This document shows positions 21,310 to 32,828 of a stretch of 64,000 nt of DNA, piece by piece (position 1 is the first letter of the stretch; each line of letters opens with the position of its first letter). The notes under the pieces were generated by a model that had not been told where the DNA came from, searched no databases, and saw only the letters and a program-made list of their open reading frames with translations. The position numbers and the translations under genes were made by a program. Source of the DNA: Misgurnus anguillicaudatus (Eukaryota > Chordata > Actinopteri > Cypriniformes > Cobitidae); assembly GCF_027580225.2 (NCBI RefSeq), contig NC_073348.2, positions 29,352,001-29,416,000 on the forward strand, in the 5' to 3' direction.

Positions 21310-23214
21310 GATAATTACTTGTAAGAATGTAAAATATTTTTAATATCTCATTTGTTAAGACAGCAGTGTGGCTCAATGGAAAGCAAATAGAGTTTCTGAC
21401 ATTTATCCCCTGATAATATATCTCACATATGATTTCGCAAATGCTGTTGATTTATAAGTTATGCTTCATCTTAATTCTCATGTTTCCAAACTTATCTTAT
21501 TTTTGTCTATTTTGGTTTTAATTTTTGGAAAAACATGCTTGATTTTTCGATTACCACCTAAGATATGAAAAATCAACCCTGACAAAAAAAAAGTTATTGT
21601 GACTTGTAATTTCACAATAAAGCAACCCCACTGATGCAGTTTAATATTAACAATAAAGAAAAAATAAAGCTCTGTCAAAATGTAGGCCTGATTAAGTCGT
21701 ATTAAATAAATCCTGCTGATTTTTATCTCTTAAACAAATGTTTTGAGATTTCGTGTCTTTGGCAATTTTAGCAGCGTCTGTGATTGACTTCTCACTGTGG
21801 CGAATGCATTTAGGAGATTTTTTTGCAGCTGTGAATGTCTTGCTAAACAGTTCTGTTTCATTAAAGCAAAGCTCCGTATTTATCCCTTCCTCAGGAGACT
21901 GTTTTAGGACATGCAGACAGTTTTGTTACCGCATCTTAAAGATAGCGGTAATTCGAAGTAAATGGACAGAAGATACTGATATTGTTTTCCACGGAAGTAA
22001 GGAGCGTAACCCACGAATGACCCAATATCTGTTTCCAGCCGCATCGCAGAAAGGAGATTACGAGTGAACGATGGCGTTTTTCCTCAATTAACTGGCCGGT
22101 TAATTAAATCACACCGGTAATGAGTCCAAGCCCGAGAAAGCCAAAGGAAGGCAGAGAGCAGAATAAATTTCATCTGACACTTTAATTAAGTTTCCTTGCG
22201 AATCAGATGTCACACCATCTATCGTTTTTATTTTGAGTCGCACTCTTTCAGCCTGCGAATCGCACTTTTAAAAATAAAAGTTCTTAATGGGCTATTTGTC
22301 AGGGTGTTTGGTTCTGTTAAGAACCCAGTACTTTCTCATTTGTGCTTTAAGTATGAGAAAATATCAATTCTTCTTTAGTCTTGCTGAATAAACTCACTTT
22401 TGGGCTGCGTATGCAATCAGTCGAGCTACAGAATCACATATTTAATAGTGCAGCATTCTTGTGAAGCCTTTTCATTTCACATCTGCCTTTCTTCTCATGT
22501 TACAAATGCCAGACCGCCGTTTAGATACGGTTAGCAGTACTGAAGGGCGTAATTGACATCTACAAATGACCCAATTTGAGATATGATGGCAAACATGATG
22601 GCACATGCTTTCATTTTGAAAATCAATAACACTCTGCGAGTCGCCCGAAGGAGAAGGCACAGATAATCCCTGTTCCTCACTGCTCCCCTTTGACCTCTGG
22701 GCACTGAGGTTACAGGGCGTTTTGTGGGCACTTAAAAGAACAGCGGGTTTCTATAAAGTGTTACATAATACTTCAACAGCTTGGGCATTTAAAAAGGGTG
22801 CAGGGCGACAACAGCGACCGCGGCTCTGCTAATGGTTCCCGCGTGTCCGTGTGGATATCGTTGGACGTTTATCAGTAACCGACACCCGTCAAGCCGCTTC
22901 TTATCTTCTCCCGGAGGGACGATCGAATCCTTCAAACTCTCTCTCTCTCTTGTCCTCCTCTTTCAAATGGCACATCCCTCAACTGATTTCAGCACATCTG
23001 TTTTTATACTGTATCTCATAAGTCATCTGGTAATGTCTTCCTGGGTTTTTTTATATATATATATATATGCGGACCGTCCAAATTTAATTTAGCAGAGAAA
23101 AACACTGAATTAATTTTAAATACATTCAGTTTGTTGAATTCAACAACGTATTTAACAAAAATTAAACAATAAACCATACATGATTATCTGTTACAGTAAT
23201 CATATCATGGGGTG
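21310..23214. other. Single-copy stretch with candidate regulatory island
   Basis: 21750-22220 contains CAATTAACTGGCCGGTTAAT, TTAAATCACACCGGTAATGA and CACTTTAATTAAGTTTCC, closely spaced TAATTA-type words without any repeat. No coding support. Confidence 0.35.
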
Positions 23215-23217
23215 TTA

Positions 23218-23646
23218 AGCCCGGAATACACTGCACGATTTTTGTCCTCTTATAAGATCATTTACTTATCACACTGTACGACATGGATCGTTTAAACTCG
23301 GGTACGACAGGCATGTAGACTGAACGATGATGACACGGAAGCTTCGGCGGCTGCGTCACACGTTGCGCAACGTCACCAGCATGCGCTCGTGGTAAACAAA
23401 TACCGGTGCGCAGGTCGTAGCAGCAAACACACTGTGCGGTGATCATGCCGAATTTCTGACACTGCCAGAAAACTATAGTAGACTATCTTTGGATGCAAGA
23501 CCGGGAAAACGGCCGTCTTTGAACCTCTCTCACTGTACGACATAGGACCACCGATGGAGAGCCACGATCACAGAAATCGCGACGATAGTTTCACGATGGC
23601 AATCTTTCGTCTGGGACAGCAATTATCGTGCAGTGTATCCCGGCCT
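23218..23646 (+). mobile_element. CCGGGATACACTGCACGA element with TTA duplication
   Basis: Ends AGCCCGGAATACACTGCACG and CGTGCAGTGTATCCCGGCCT, flanked by TTA (23215-23217 and 23647-23649). 429 bp, Harbinger-like by duplication size; ACTGTACGAC is repeated in both halves. Confidence 0.65.
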
Positions 23647-23670
23647 TTAGACACATTGCAAATTTACTCT

Positions 23671-24438
23671 AATGCTGCATTCACACCAGCCAGGGTAGAG
23701 GCGTCAAGCGCGAGTGATTTCAATGTTAAGTCAATGTATTGACGCGTGTCTGGAGGTCTTGCGCTGCGAATGAGGCGTTTTGAATGCGCAAGTTGAAAAA
23801 TGTTAACTTTGGCAGAAAAATGTGCCGCATTAACCAATCAGGAGCTTGCTCTAGTAGTGACGTGATTACAGGAAGCGAGCGGAGTCGCAGAAGCCCCTCC
23901 CATGACGTGAATTTCCGCATGAATGTCTCGATTTCTGCGTTCAGACCAGCCGCAGTAGAGGCATCAAACGCAAGTTATTTTAATGTCAATGTTAAGTCAG
24001 AGTAAAGATGCGTTGGCGTGCGTCTGGAGGTCTTGTGGTGTGAATGAGGCATAAAGTGCGGCGCGGTAGATGCAATACCACTTCATTCGCGTGTCTAGTT
24101 CGCACGAATGGCGCGAATTGAGGGTTACCTCAGGAAACGTGCGAGTTGAAAAATGTGAACTTTGGCGGAAAAACATGTCGCTTTAACCAATCAGGAGCTT
24201 GCTCTACTAGTGACGTTATTACAGGAAGCAAGCGGAGTCGCAGAAGCCCCTGACATGACGCGAGTTTTCGTGTGAGAGACTCGTTGACTAGGATTTAACT
24301 TCGTGTCACACAAATTTTTCGCTCAAGTTGAATATATTCACCCCACGCGAGGACGCGTCTGATTGCGTCTTTGCATTGACTTTGTATGTAATCTACTCAC
24401 GCAAATCGTTAAACTCACGTTTGGTGTGCATGCCCCAT
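23671..24438 (+). mobile_element. CATTCACACCAGCC element, tandemly duplicated interior
   Basis: Ends ATGCTGCATTCACACCA and TGGTGTGCATGCCCCAT. Two diverged direct units (about 23680-23935 and 23936-24300) share CCAATCAGGAGCTTGCTCTA and GGAGTCGCAGAAGCCCCT. ORFs inside are repeat-derived. Confidence 0.55.
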
Positions 24439-24905
24439 TAGACTTCGCAATAGACTTCAACGTTCAATAAATAGTTTATTAGAAGTGATAATTAGATCAA
24501 GGAGGGCTGCCACTTTGCTGTCATGAGGTGAGATGCCCCTCTGGGTAAAATATATTTATATTTATTTATTCGTTTAGCAGATGTTTTTATTCAATTGTGA
24601 ATTACAATTATGCAGTGTTTAGTAGCTGTGTTACTTTAATATGGCACTTGTTGGGCATGTTGACAATAACAATATCCCAAATCGATAAAACCTTTCTTTA
24701 AATTATGCATTGTGGTGCATGGTTATTTTTGTTATTTCAAATTACAATAGGTATAAGAATTTAAGTAAAAGCTAAATGAGAAAAATGCATATGAATGTAA
24801 ATTCTTTAAATTTGCAAATAGAAATACCAAGATATGCAAAGTGCAAAATGACAAATAGTGAAACTTGATTTAAAATATAAAAAGCATTATTGTATGGTTG
24901 ATTAG

Positions 24906-25364
24906 CAGTGTTGGGGGTAACGCATTACAAGTAACGCGCATTACATATTAATATTACTTTTATGAAGTAACGAGTAAAGAAATGCATTACTTTTAAATGT
25001 ACACATTTATATTTGATTTACTTTTTTAAAAAAGTAATGCAAGTTACTTTTCAGTTTAATTAAATCAAATAAAAAATAAATAATGTACTGAATTGAACTA
25101 AACATATTCACGTAGAATTACGCGCTCTGTGCACAGTTTGAGTCAGAAACGGAGATGGCAGGCCAGAGCTTGACATTTTTGCAATCATAAAAACACTTGC
25201 ACCGCCTGAAAGAGATCAAGCCTCAGCCAAGTAAGAAAAGGTAACTTAAAAGTAAAGTAAGCATTACTTTCCATGAAAAGTAACTAAGTAACGCAATTAG
25301 TTACTTTTTTGGGGAGTAACTTAATATTGTAATGTAATTTTAAAAGTAACTTTCCCCAACACTG
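24906..25364 (+). mobile_element. CAGTGTTGGGG element
   Basis: Ends CAGTGTTGGGGGTAACGC and GTAACTTTCCCCAACACTG, with many AAGTAACTTT/AAAGTTACTT words. A very common fish non-autonomous type, hAT-like. The duplication is unclear. Confidence 0.65.
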
Positions 25365-25905
25365 GAAATTAGTAAACGATCTTTGACCTTTGGGTAATTG
25401 TACATTTGCACACAATGCATTAGTGTAAAATTCAAGTGATCTGCATTCACATGTGTCCATATAATTTTAAAACAAAAGATTGAAATATAACCAGAACTAT
25501 CAGTTATATAAATCGTACTGTGAAATTGTTCTGAACAAAACCTTTTTTTCTTTGCATCATGCCACATTTACACCCGTATATCTGAATGCGCCATGATATT
25601 CCTGTGATGTCGAATCCGACCCTGATTAGATCCCACAGAGTCGGGCAGCTGGCGGCCCGTCCCTGCCCTCAGCGTGCAGCTCTTGACAGCAGCGCCTGAA
25701 TAGATTGATCTGTGGCCAGTCGAGATTGCACGTGGGGAAAATGCATTTGACTGTTAAGGTGGCGGCTGTTTCCCGAACCGCCCTCCCCGACCAGGTCCCT
25801 CTGCTTAACCGTCTGCCGTATGACTCACAGAACCTGGAGCCATCCAGCGCTTTGTCAATGCCATGCTTGGAAAAGATGAGAGAGAAGGACATGATTGTGT
25901 GTGTG

Positions 25906-25932
25906 AGCGAGCGAGCGAGAGAGAGAGAGAGG

Positions 25933-25972
<40 letters not shown>
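25906..25972 (+). repeat. (GA)n microsatellite
   Basis: Almost uninterrupted GA repeats; it produces the artificial Arg-Glu repeat in overlapping ORFs. Confidence 0.95.
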
Positions 25973-26387
25973 CATATATAAGAGGCCTTGTGTTTCTTGT
26001 GACTTATGAGATGAATGTTTTGTTGTAAAACCTGCGCTAGATCATTTTTCATTCACGCTCTGGTTTCTGTCGTTGGCATTTTCTACTTTTCTCTCTTTTT
26101 CTGCTTTCCATCTCTCAGTGTTTGTGTGAACGGAGCGTCCCACGTACAGTACAAAGTTTTGAGAGTGCTAAGCAGATTTAAATGCTGAAATTAAACTTTT
26201 GAACTAACATTCATGTGTGAACACAACTAGGAGTCACTCCTGCGATAACAATGATTGACACGGTAACCATAGCAACAAGAAAAAAAGATGACAGCTTGCA
26301 TAACATACAATTCAGTTACGTGACATCCAGCAAATTTTATGTAAATGCAGTAATGCACTTTGCTCTACCTGAATACGTGTGCATTTT

Positions 26388-26450
26388 CATTTAAACATTT
26401 GGCAGACGCTTTTATCCAAAGTGAGTTACGGTGCATTCAAGTTTATTACA
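26388..26450 (-). repeat. SINE 3' tail fragment
   Basis: ACATTTGGCAGACGCTTTTA then TCCAAAGTGAGTTAC, reverse orientation of the SINE tail seen at 54755-54884. Confidence 0.5.
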
Positions 26451-27429
26451 TTTTATCAGTCCCATGTATCAACCTATGGCCTTTTGCACCACTAACACAA
26501 TACTCAACCAAATGAGGTACAGGAACACTGAATGCGATTGTCACTCTCGTAAAACCAAACTCTGTACTAACGGCAAATCCAATGTGTATGTACCTTGTAT
26601 GATTACATGATTGAGGTTTCTCTATGTGAGAAATGGCCTGCGCCAACTGAAGACATTGTAAATGAGTCTCCTGTGTGTCTTTCTAGACGTCTTTGTAATC
26701 AGGCCTTGTTCAGATTGAATGGCTGCCGCGGTGCTTTTGACTGGGGTTCGAGAGAAACTGTAATGGCCTGCGCAATGAATTTGGTGAATAGATGCTCTGT
26801 GTGTGTCTAAAGATGACTCATATTGCTCACAGAATGGGCCGATTAACCTGCCTACTGGAACAGGGAAAAGCATTTTACGACTTTCCTTGACCTGTCTATT
26901 GAAACTCTATCTACTTACATGTCTGTCTTATTTAGTAGCATTTCAGTAATGCCACTCTGGCTCTCCTGTAAACTCAGAGGACCTCAGCGTCACTGAATAA
27001 GGGGCTTTTAGTCCAAATCTGATGGACTTATTACAACTTTAGTGAAGAGACATATAGTGATGTTGTGCCTGTCTTCCCATAATTCCTTGCGGATGTGTCC
27101 ATAAATAATGTTAAAGCAGCAGTGATATAGCATTTAGGGTTCAGCCAGTGGTCTTATGTAGTCATACAGTACAGTATTTGATGCTCCAAGGTTGCTCTTT
27201 TTATATCTCATGAGACTTAATGGAGATGCTTTATGTTGCCATTATGTACTAAATTATTAGACACAAATTAAAGATTTAAGAAGTTGAAGACTCCATTTGC
27301 TCTCTGTTTAATTTCATTGCTGTCCAGGAGAAACAATTGATATGTAAAATTAAATTACCAAAGAATGATGTTAACCCCCTGATGATGAGTTTTTCAAACA
27401 CCCTTTAATTTTGCATATTGATTTAATAC

Positions 27430-27660
27430 CTAATTACATAAAAAGTGTGTACTTTTACTTTCTTGAGCACTTTTTACTTAAGTAAAAGTAAAAATGTACT
27501 AGATGTTTAATGTACTTAAATATTAAATATAAACCAAAAACTTGAAATTATGAAATGTAGTGGAGTAAAAATTATGATAATATGCTTTGGAATGTATGTT
27601 TCCCAAGAAAAACACTGATAAAAATTTACTTTTAAGAAGAAAGTAAAAATACTTAAGTAG
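27430..27660 (+). repeat. Acyl-poor TACTTTTACTT repeat, worn
   Basis: GTACTTTTACTTTCTTGAGC and TTTTAAGAAGAAAGTAAAAA then TACTTAAGTAG suggest decayed inverted arms of an AAGTAAAAGTA-type element. The boundaries are approximate. Confidence 0.35.
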
Positions 27661-27702
27661 TGTCTGCCTTTGATCCCTACCCAGAATTCTTAGCTGGTGC
27701 CT

Positions 27703-28196
27703 CAACCCAGTATCACGAAATTACGTACCTATAGTCACGTAAATTTGTGAGTCTTTTCCGTGACACTGACACGTTTTTCTGCCTTTTTTTGCATGAACGT
27801 CACGTATTCCTGTTTATGTGTCACTGTCATGTATTTGTTACTGTTTTGTACTTTTTCTTACCATTGTCGCTTCGGTTTAGGGTTAGATTTACATAAAATG
27901 ACATCCTTACCCAAACCCAACTCTAACCCTGCGACAAAAAATAAAAAATAAATCATGAAAGAAGGTATAAACCAATAAAGTGACTTCCTAATGCAAACAC
28001 CAAATCTTAACCCTAAACCGAAGCATCAATGGTTAAAAAAAATAGGACAAAACAGTTGAGTAACAAATACGTGACAGTGATGCGTAAACAGAAATGTGTG
28101 ACATGTTCACACAAAAAGGCGGAAAAACGTGTCAGTGTCACGAAAAAGACAAATTTACGTGACTATAGGTACATAATTTTGTGATATTTGTGGTTG
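27703..28196 (+). mobile_element. CAACCCA-ended foldback element, copy 2
   Basis: Ends CAACCCAGTATCACG and GATATTTGTGGTTG. GGTGCCT is repeated on both sides (27696-27702 and 28197-28203). The arms share the TTCGGTTTAGGGTTAGATTT block with copies 1 and 3. Confidence 0.7.
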
Positions 28197-28612
28197 GGTG
28201 CCTGTGTGTGATTTGATTTTACAATGAATGACATTTCTCTTATTTTTGCATTTAGTATTCTGAGCGTAATATTCATGAATATGTTTTCTGCCATAACATT
28301 ACTTGGCCTCTTACTCCAAATCCCCTCGTCCTTGTTTTCTCCTGATGTAAAATGTATTTTAGCTACTCAAATGGAAATGAAAAACAAACCTTTCTGACCC
28401 TGTACAAGGCATCTCTTAAATGTTTCATTTTTTAATTTTTTTAAGAAGGATATTTTTCTGGAAGGATGATTGCAGTCCATCCATACAGTATGTTAGTGTA
28501 CTTAGACGGTAAAAGCAAGCATACTCTCAGCGGACTGACTTTTTCTTGCTATTTTAATTACTTCATTTGCGTAATCCACTCATGTGTGTATTATAATCTT
28601 TGTGTTAGGTAA

Positions 28613-28845
28613 ACTCTAAAATGGCTGGGTTATTTATTTTGACCCATAATGGGTAAATATTGGACAGAACACACCGCTGGGTTAAAATTGACCTGATGCT
28701 GGGTTGTTTTATCCCAACTGCTGGGTTATTATAGCCAATGGTTGCATAACAACAACCCAAAATTAGGTCATTTTTAACCAAGCATGTGTTCTGTCCAATA
28801 TTTACCCGTTATGGGTCAACAATAACAGAGCCATTTTAAAAGTGT
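28613..28845 (+). mobile_element. AACCCAGC-type palindromic MITE, complete
   Basis: Inverted arms AAAATGGCTGGGTTATTTAT and ACAGAGCCATTTTAAAAG, with mirrored ATATTGGACAGAACA and TGTTCTGTCCAATAT. Related pieces at 32586, 40398, 42165, 51155 and 51888. Confidence 0.65.
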
Positions 28846-29038
28846 TCACTGTCAGAAAAAAATGACCAAAAAATTGTCCCTTGTGGCGCTACCCTTTCTA
28901 AAAGTACCTGTGTAGCTAGAGTTCATACACTGTAAAAAGTGAAAAGTTGGATCAACTTAAAAAATTACTATAATTTGACTTAGGAGAAAAATATACGTTG
29001 AAACAACACAAATTTTTTAGGTGCTACCAAATAAAGAA

Positions 29039-30860
29039 GGGGTGATCGGGGCACAAATTAACGTGGGGTTAATTGTAACACGGCTACTTTACATATTTTT
29101 ACAGGGCCGAGCAATCTGTGCTTTTGGTCTTTTTTTCTTACTGTCAGAAGATGATCTCCTGAATTTGTGAAAAGTTTTGATGTGTTTTCATTAAAGTATT
29201 AGTCCATTTTCTTTATAAAAAAAATCCAGATAACTTACTCACCACCATGTCATCCAAAATGTTGATGTTTTTCTTTGTTCAGTCGAGAAGAAATTATGTT
29301 TTTTGAGGAAAACATTCCAGGATTTTTCTCATTTTAATGGACTTTAATGGACCCCAACCCTTTTAATGCAGTTTAAAATTGCAGTTTCAAAGGACTCTAA
29401 ACGATCTCAAATGAGGCATAAGGGTCTTATCTAGCGAAACAATTGTCATTTTTGGAAAGAAAAATAAAAAGTATGCACTTTTAAACCACACTTTTTGTCT
29501 TCCTCCGGTCATGTGACGCGCCAGCGCGATTTAACGTAATATGTCATCACGTCAAGAGGTCACGGATGACGTATGCGAAACCACGCCCCATTGTTTTCAA
29601 GTGTGGAGAAACCACACCGTTCCGACGTTGTTGTATGTCGAATGATACTAATTATCAGTTTATTGTTTTAAATGGTCTGCAAATGTGCGTTTCATATATG
29701 TAACACGGGACCTTTCGACGTCATTACGCAATTACGTGAGGTCGGGCTGGCTCGCCACACAGCCGGAGGAAGAAGTGAAGTTGTGGCTTAAAAGTGCATA
29801 TTTTGAATTTTTCTTGCCATAAATGACTATAGTTTCGCTAGATAAGACCCTTATGCCTCGTTTGGGATCGTTTAGAGTCTTTTTAACTGCAATTTTAAAC
29901 TGCATTAAAACTGTTACAGTGTAAGTGTTGGGGTCCATTAAAATCCATTAAAATTAGAAAAATCCTGGATTGTTTTTCTCAAAAAACATAATTTCTTCTC
30001 GACTGAACAAAGAAAGACATCAACATTTTGGATGACATGGTGGTGAGTAAATTATCTGAATTTTTTTTAGAAAATGGACTAATCCTTTAAACAAAAGATT
30101 TTGAAGGCATGGAAGTAAACTTCTTCATGTTGGTTTTTTTCTATTTCTGAGTTGAATCTGTCACCAAATAACCAAATCCAACCTAATAATATTTGAATCA
30201 CTGTCTTGTTACCTAAAATATAACACCATAACACATGTCAGCAACTCCTAATAACTGATAGCTGGGATTGAAAACATTTTTACACAGTGGGGTTAGTTGT
30301 AGCACAGTGTTACAATTAAGCCTCAGGTATACAATGATAATGAACACAATGTAAATACTGTTAATTAAAATGATAACTGTTAATACAATATCAGGGGAAA
30401 TAACTCACAATTATGATTTTTTTTGTCTTAATTATGCAGCCCTTTCAAAAAATCTGTTCATGTGCATTGATGGATAATACAAGGATGGTTAGATGAAGGA
30501 TCATGGATGGATGAATGTTTGGGTATCTATATAGTCAGATATATAAACAATGTCCACCTTTAGTATATATACACAGAATTTTATTGAATTATTTGTGTTT
30601 ATACTAAATTTTCTAGCAGGTGTTACATCAAACCCTCTTTTTGTTACAATTTACCTCACTTATGGGGTAAGTTGTAACTTTGCACTCCTCGACTTACAGT
30701 GTAATTGTACGATAACGGTAGGTCCCACAAACAAACTTTAAGTGTTAATTTGTAGCAGAGAGGTGTGTGTTAATTGTGTAAAAAAATTATTAATCTAACC
30801 AAATTTTTTTTTAAAGATAGAGCCAAAGTCAAAAAGTTAGTTTGTGCCCCGCTGTCCCCT
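29039..30860 (+). mobile_element. GGGGTGATCGGGGCACAAA-ended element, third layer
   Basis: Left end GGTGATCGGGGCACAAATT and right end TTTGTGCCCCGCTGTCCCC are inverted relatives. GGGGTTAATTGTAACAC and GGGGTAAGTTGTAAC repeats occur inside. Contains the TTAA element 29195-30086. Confidence 0.55.
29195..30086 (+). mobile_element. TTAA-flanked element (GGATTAGTCC family), innermost of a nest
   Basis: TTAA at 29191-29194 and 30087-30090. Long inverted arms (AGTATTAGTCCATTTTCTTT and TAGAAAATGGACTAATCCT) include CACCACCATGTCATCCAAAA. About 0.9 kb with a GC-richer centre; no transposase ORF. Relatives at 43423-44310, 51651-51842 and 296-511. Confidence 0.75.
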
Positions 30861-31029
30861 ATTTTTTTTTTTAGTTGATCCAACTTTTCCACGAACATGC
30901 AAAAACCGTTATGAAGCATTGTCAAGAGCATGCCAAACCAACCAACAACCTTTAAAAGGGGTCCCAGTGACAGTGTAGGGACAATTTTTTGACCACTTTT
31001 CTGTCAGTGATCAACAGATTTCACTATTG

Positions 31030-31185
31030 TAACACGTTGTAAAAAATGCTATTTTAACTTAACAAATTAAGTTTAACAATTTCAACGTTTTTTATAATTT
31101 ATGTCAACTTATCACAAGTAAAAACCTAAAATAGTAGATTACTTGCAAAACCCAAGTTGTTATAATATTTGTTTTTACAGTGCAT
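31030..31185 (+). mobile_element. CGTTGTAAAAAATG MITE
   Basis: ACGTTGTAAAAAATGCTATT and ATTTGTTTTTACAGTGCA are inverted ends of the CACTGTAAAAAA family. Confidence 0.5.
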
Positions 31186-31189
31186 TGCA

Positions 31190-32065
31190 TTGTGTTCAAA
31201 TTCAAATCCACAAACTACATAATGAATAATTTTGCAGTAGTAGCTTGTAAATGAGATCAGAGACAACAGATTAAAAAAATATTACTCCTATCCAGTAATA
31301 TTTATGCCGTGTTCCATTGTGACACAAACTGTATTTGGTTGATTCCATGAATCAAATCTGAACCCAGTAACCAATACTTGTATCTAATTTTTCTTGTTTA
31401 TCCATGAAGATATTTCTTTGAAAGCCCAATATTTCTCCATAACAAGATGCATTCATAAGCGCTTGTTCTTTATTGGGAGATGCACGCTTATATTGATGTG
31501 TGAATGCAGTGGCCTCTAAAAAGCTTTCACAATAACAGCCTGTCTGAATGTGAGTTTCATTTGCGCTGATAATACTATGTTTACTCGATGTATGTGTGTG
31601 TGTGTGTAAGAGAGACAGATGAGCGAGGATATGTGATGTATAAATATCTGCAAGATTATTGCTCATATATTTATTGCACGCTCTCTGTCTGTGAGAATAA
31701 TCATTCCTGAACAAAAAGGGCCACCTCACGTAGCCGCACGGATCAGAATTGTAATGAATTAACATTAAAAATAAATGAAACGAGCACAATTGTCCATAGC
31801 TGCAGGTCAGGTCTCCTGAAAATATGGTAATGAACTTGTCCTTGCCACTATTTCTTCATTCCTCCAGATCCTGTAGTTTCTTTCACCGTGTCAGCTTTAT
31901 ATTGGCAGCTTCCTTCAGCTTTAAGGTCAAAGCCTCCAAAAAACATAACTTGATTTTCTTGTATCCTTTTTTATCCCCGTCTTCTCTCTTTCTCCGTAGA
32001 TTTGCTTAGTCTTTAAACTTCTTTCCCCTTTGCTGATTTTCCAGCGAGAGTCTTACTGTAGCTTT
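31190..32065. other. Single-copy stretch, no gene recognised
   Basis: A 145-residue minus-strand frame (31352-31789) includes a His-Thr run from a (GT)n tract and is not credible as a gene. The rest is a regulatory-island candidate. Confidence 0.3.
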
Positions 32066-32068
32066 AGG

Positions 32069-32262
32069 GTACACTGTAAAATTTTTCTGTAGAAATTACA
32101 GTATTACTGGGTATTACTGGCAACTAGCTGCCAGTAACTTACTGTAGATTTTAAATTTATGTTATTTGCTGGCAACATTTTTTCAAAGTTAAATGAACAC
32201 ATTTTCAGACTTTATCTTCTACAGTAAGTTACTGGCAACCAGCTGCAAAATTACAGCAAATA
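32069..32262 (+). mobile_element. TACACTGTAAAATTTTTCTG MITE, partial
   Basis: TACACTGTAAAATTTTTCTG, TTACTGGCAACTAGCTGCCA and a mirrored TTACTGGCAACCAGCTGCA. The right terminus is missing. Related to 35737-36158. Confidence 0.5.
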
Positions 32263-32585
32263 CACCCCAAAATACACTTCTTTTATCTCTTCAAGGTTCT
32301 CTTTGTAGCGCTTTAATGTGACACACATTTCTTTTGGCAACAGGAGATGTTTTTGTTTTTTACGAGATCAATTTAAAAACACATCCACAATCTCTTTATA
32401 ACCTGTTATAAAATATAATCTATTTCTGTTTCATTGGTTTACATTGATCTTTAGTAGAAAAGTAGAAAATGTGACCCAGTGTGTAAAAACCCAGCTAAAG
32501 TCATTTTTTGTGATCTTTTCCAACGCTATCCCACGAGAATTCATATATTTTAACGGTTGGCTAATTCGTATTACATTATATATAT

Positions 32586-32691
32586 ACTCTAAAAATGGCT
32601 GGGTTATTTTTGTGTAAATATTGGACAGAACATGTACTGGGTTATTAAAAATTGAACCAATGCCGGGTTATTTTAACCCAACTGCTATGTA
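32586..32691 (+). mobile_element. AACCCAGC-type MITE, left half only
   Basis: Matches the left half of the 28613-28845 copy (ATGGCTGGGTTATTT, ATATTGGACAGAACA, TTTTAACCCAACTGCT) and stops where the hairpin begins; the right half is missing. Confidence 0.6.
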
Positions 32692-32692
32692 A

Positions 32693-32828
32693 GGGATAAT
32701 GTAGAGGCAGCCGGTAGTTATTGGGAAGCCCCGACAGTGTGATCAGGACCCGACGCGAAGCGGAGGGTCTTGTATCACACTGAAGGGGCTTATTTCCCAA
32801 TAACTACCGGCTGCCTCTACATTATCCC
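32693..32828. repeat. 136-bp near-perfect hairpin (GGGATAATGTAGAGGC arms)
   Basis: Left arm 32693-32732 and right arm 32785-32828 pair perfectly over 36 bp, then a 4-nt bulge. The loop is itself palindromic: CAGTGTGATCAGGACCC (32735-32751) against GGGTCTTGTATCACACTG (32765-32782). It lies at the left end of the Crypton-like element and may be its subterminal structure or a separate MITE. Confidence 0.8.

Larger units (their letters stand above)
25365..27430. other. Mostly single-copy stretch, no gene recognised
   Basis: 25560-25860 is GC-balanced and non-repetitive. A GA microsatellite and a SINE tail are listed separately. ORFs here overlap on both strands without motifs. Confidence 0.3.
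28928..30890 (+). mobile_element. ACACTGTAAAAA / AGTTGGATCAACTT MITE, second layer
   Basis: Left arm ACACTGTAAAAAGTGAAAAG then TTGGATCAACTT (28928-29035); right arm AGTTGATCCAACTTTT (30873-30888). The right terminal ACAGTGT is missing. It encloses the GGGGTGATC element. Confidence 0.55.
28848..31010 (+). mobile_element. CACTGTCAGAAAAAAATGACC MITE, outermost layer
   Basis: Inverted ends CACTGTCAGAAAAAAATGAC with AAAAATTGTCCC (28848-28885) and GGGACAATTTTTTGACC with CTGTCAGTG (30979-31010). GTCCCAGTGACAG is shared with the 43344-45495 family. About 2.1 kb because of three nested insertions. Confidence 0.6.

Noticed and set aside
25705..26028. ORF with a long Arg-Glu repeat
   Set aside because: Translation of a (GA)n microsatellite.
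31352..31789. 145-residue minus-strand ORF
   Set aside because: Runs through a (GT)n tract giving a His-Thr repeat; no motif, no splice context.
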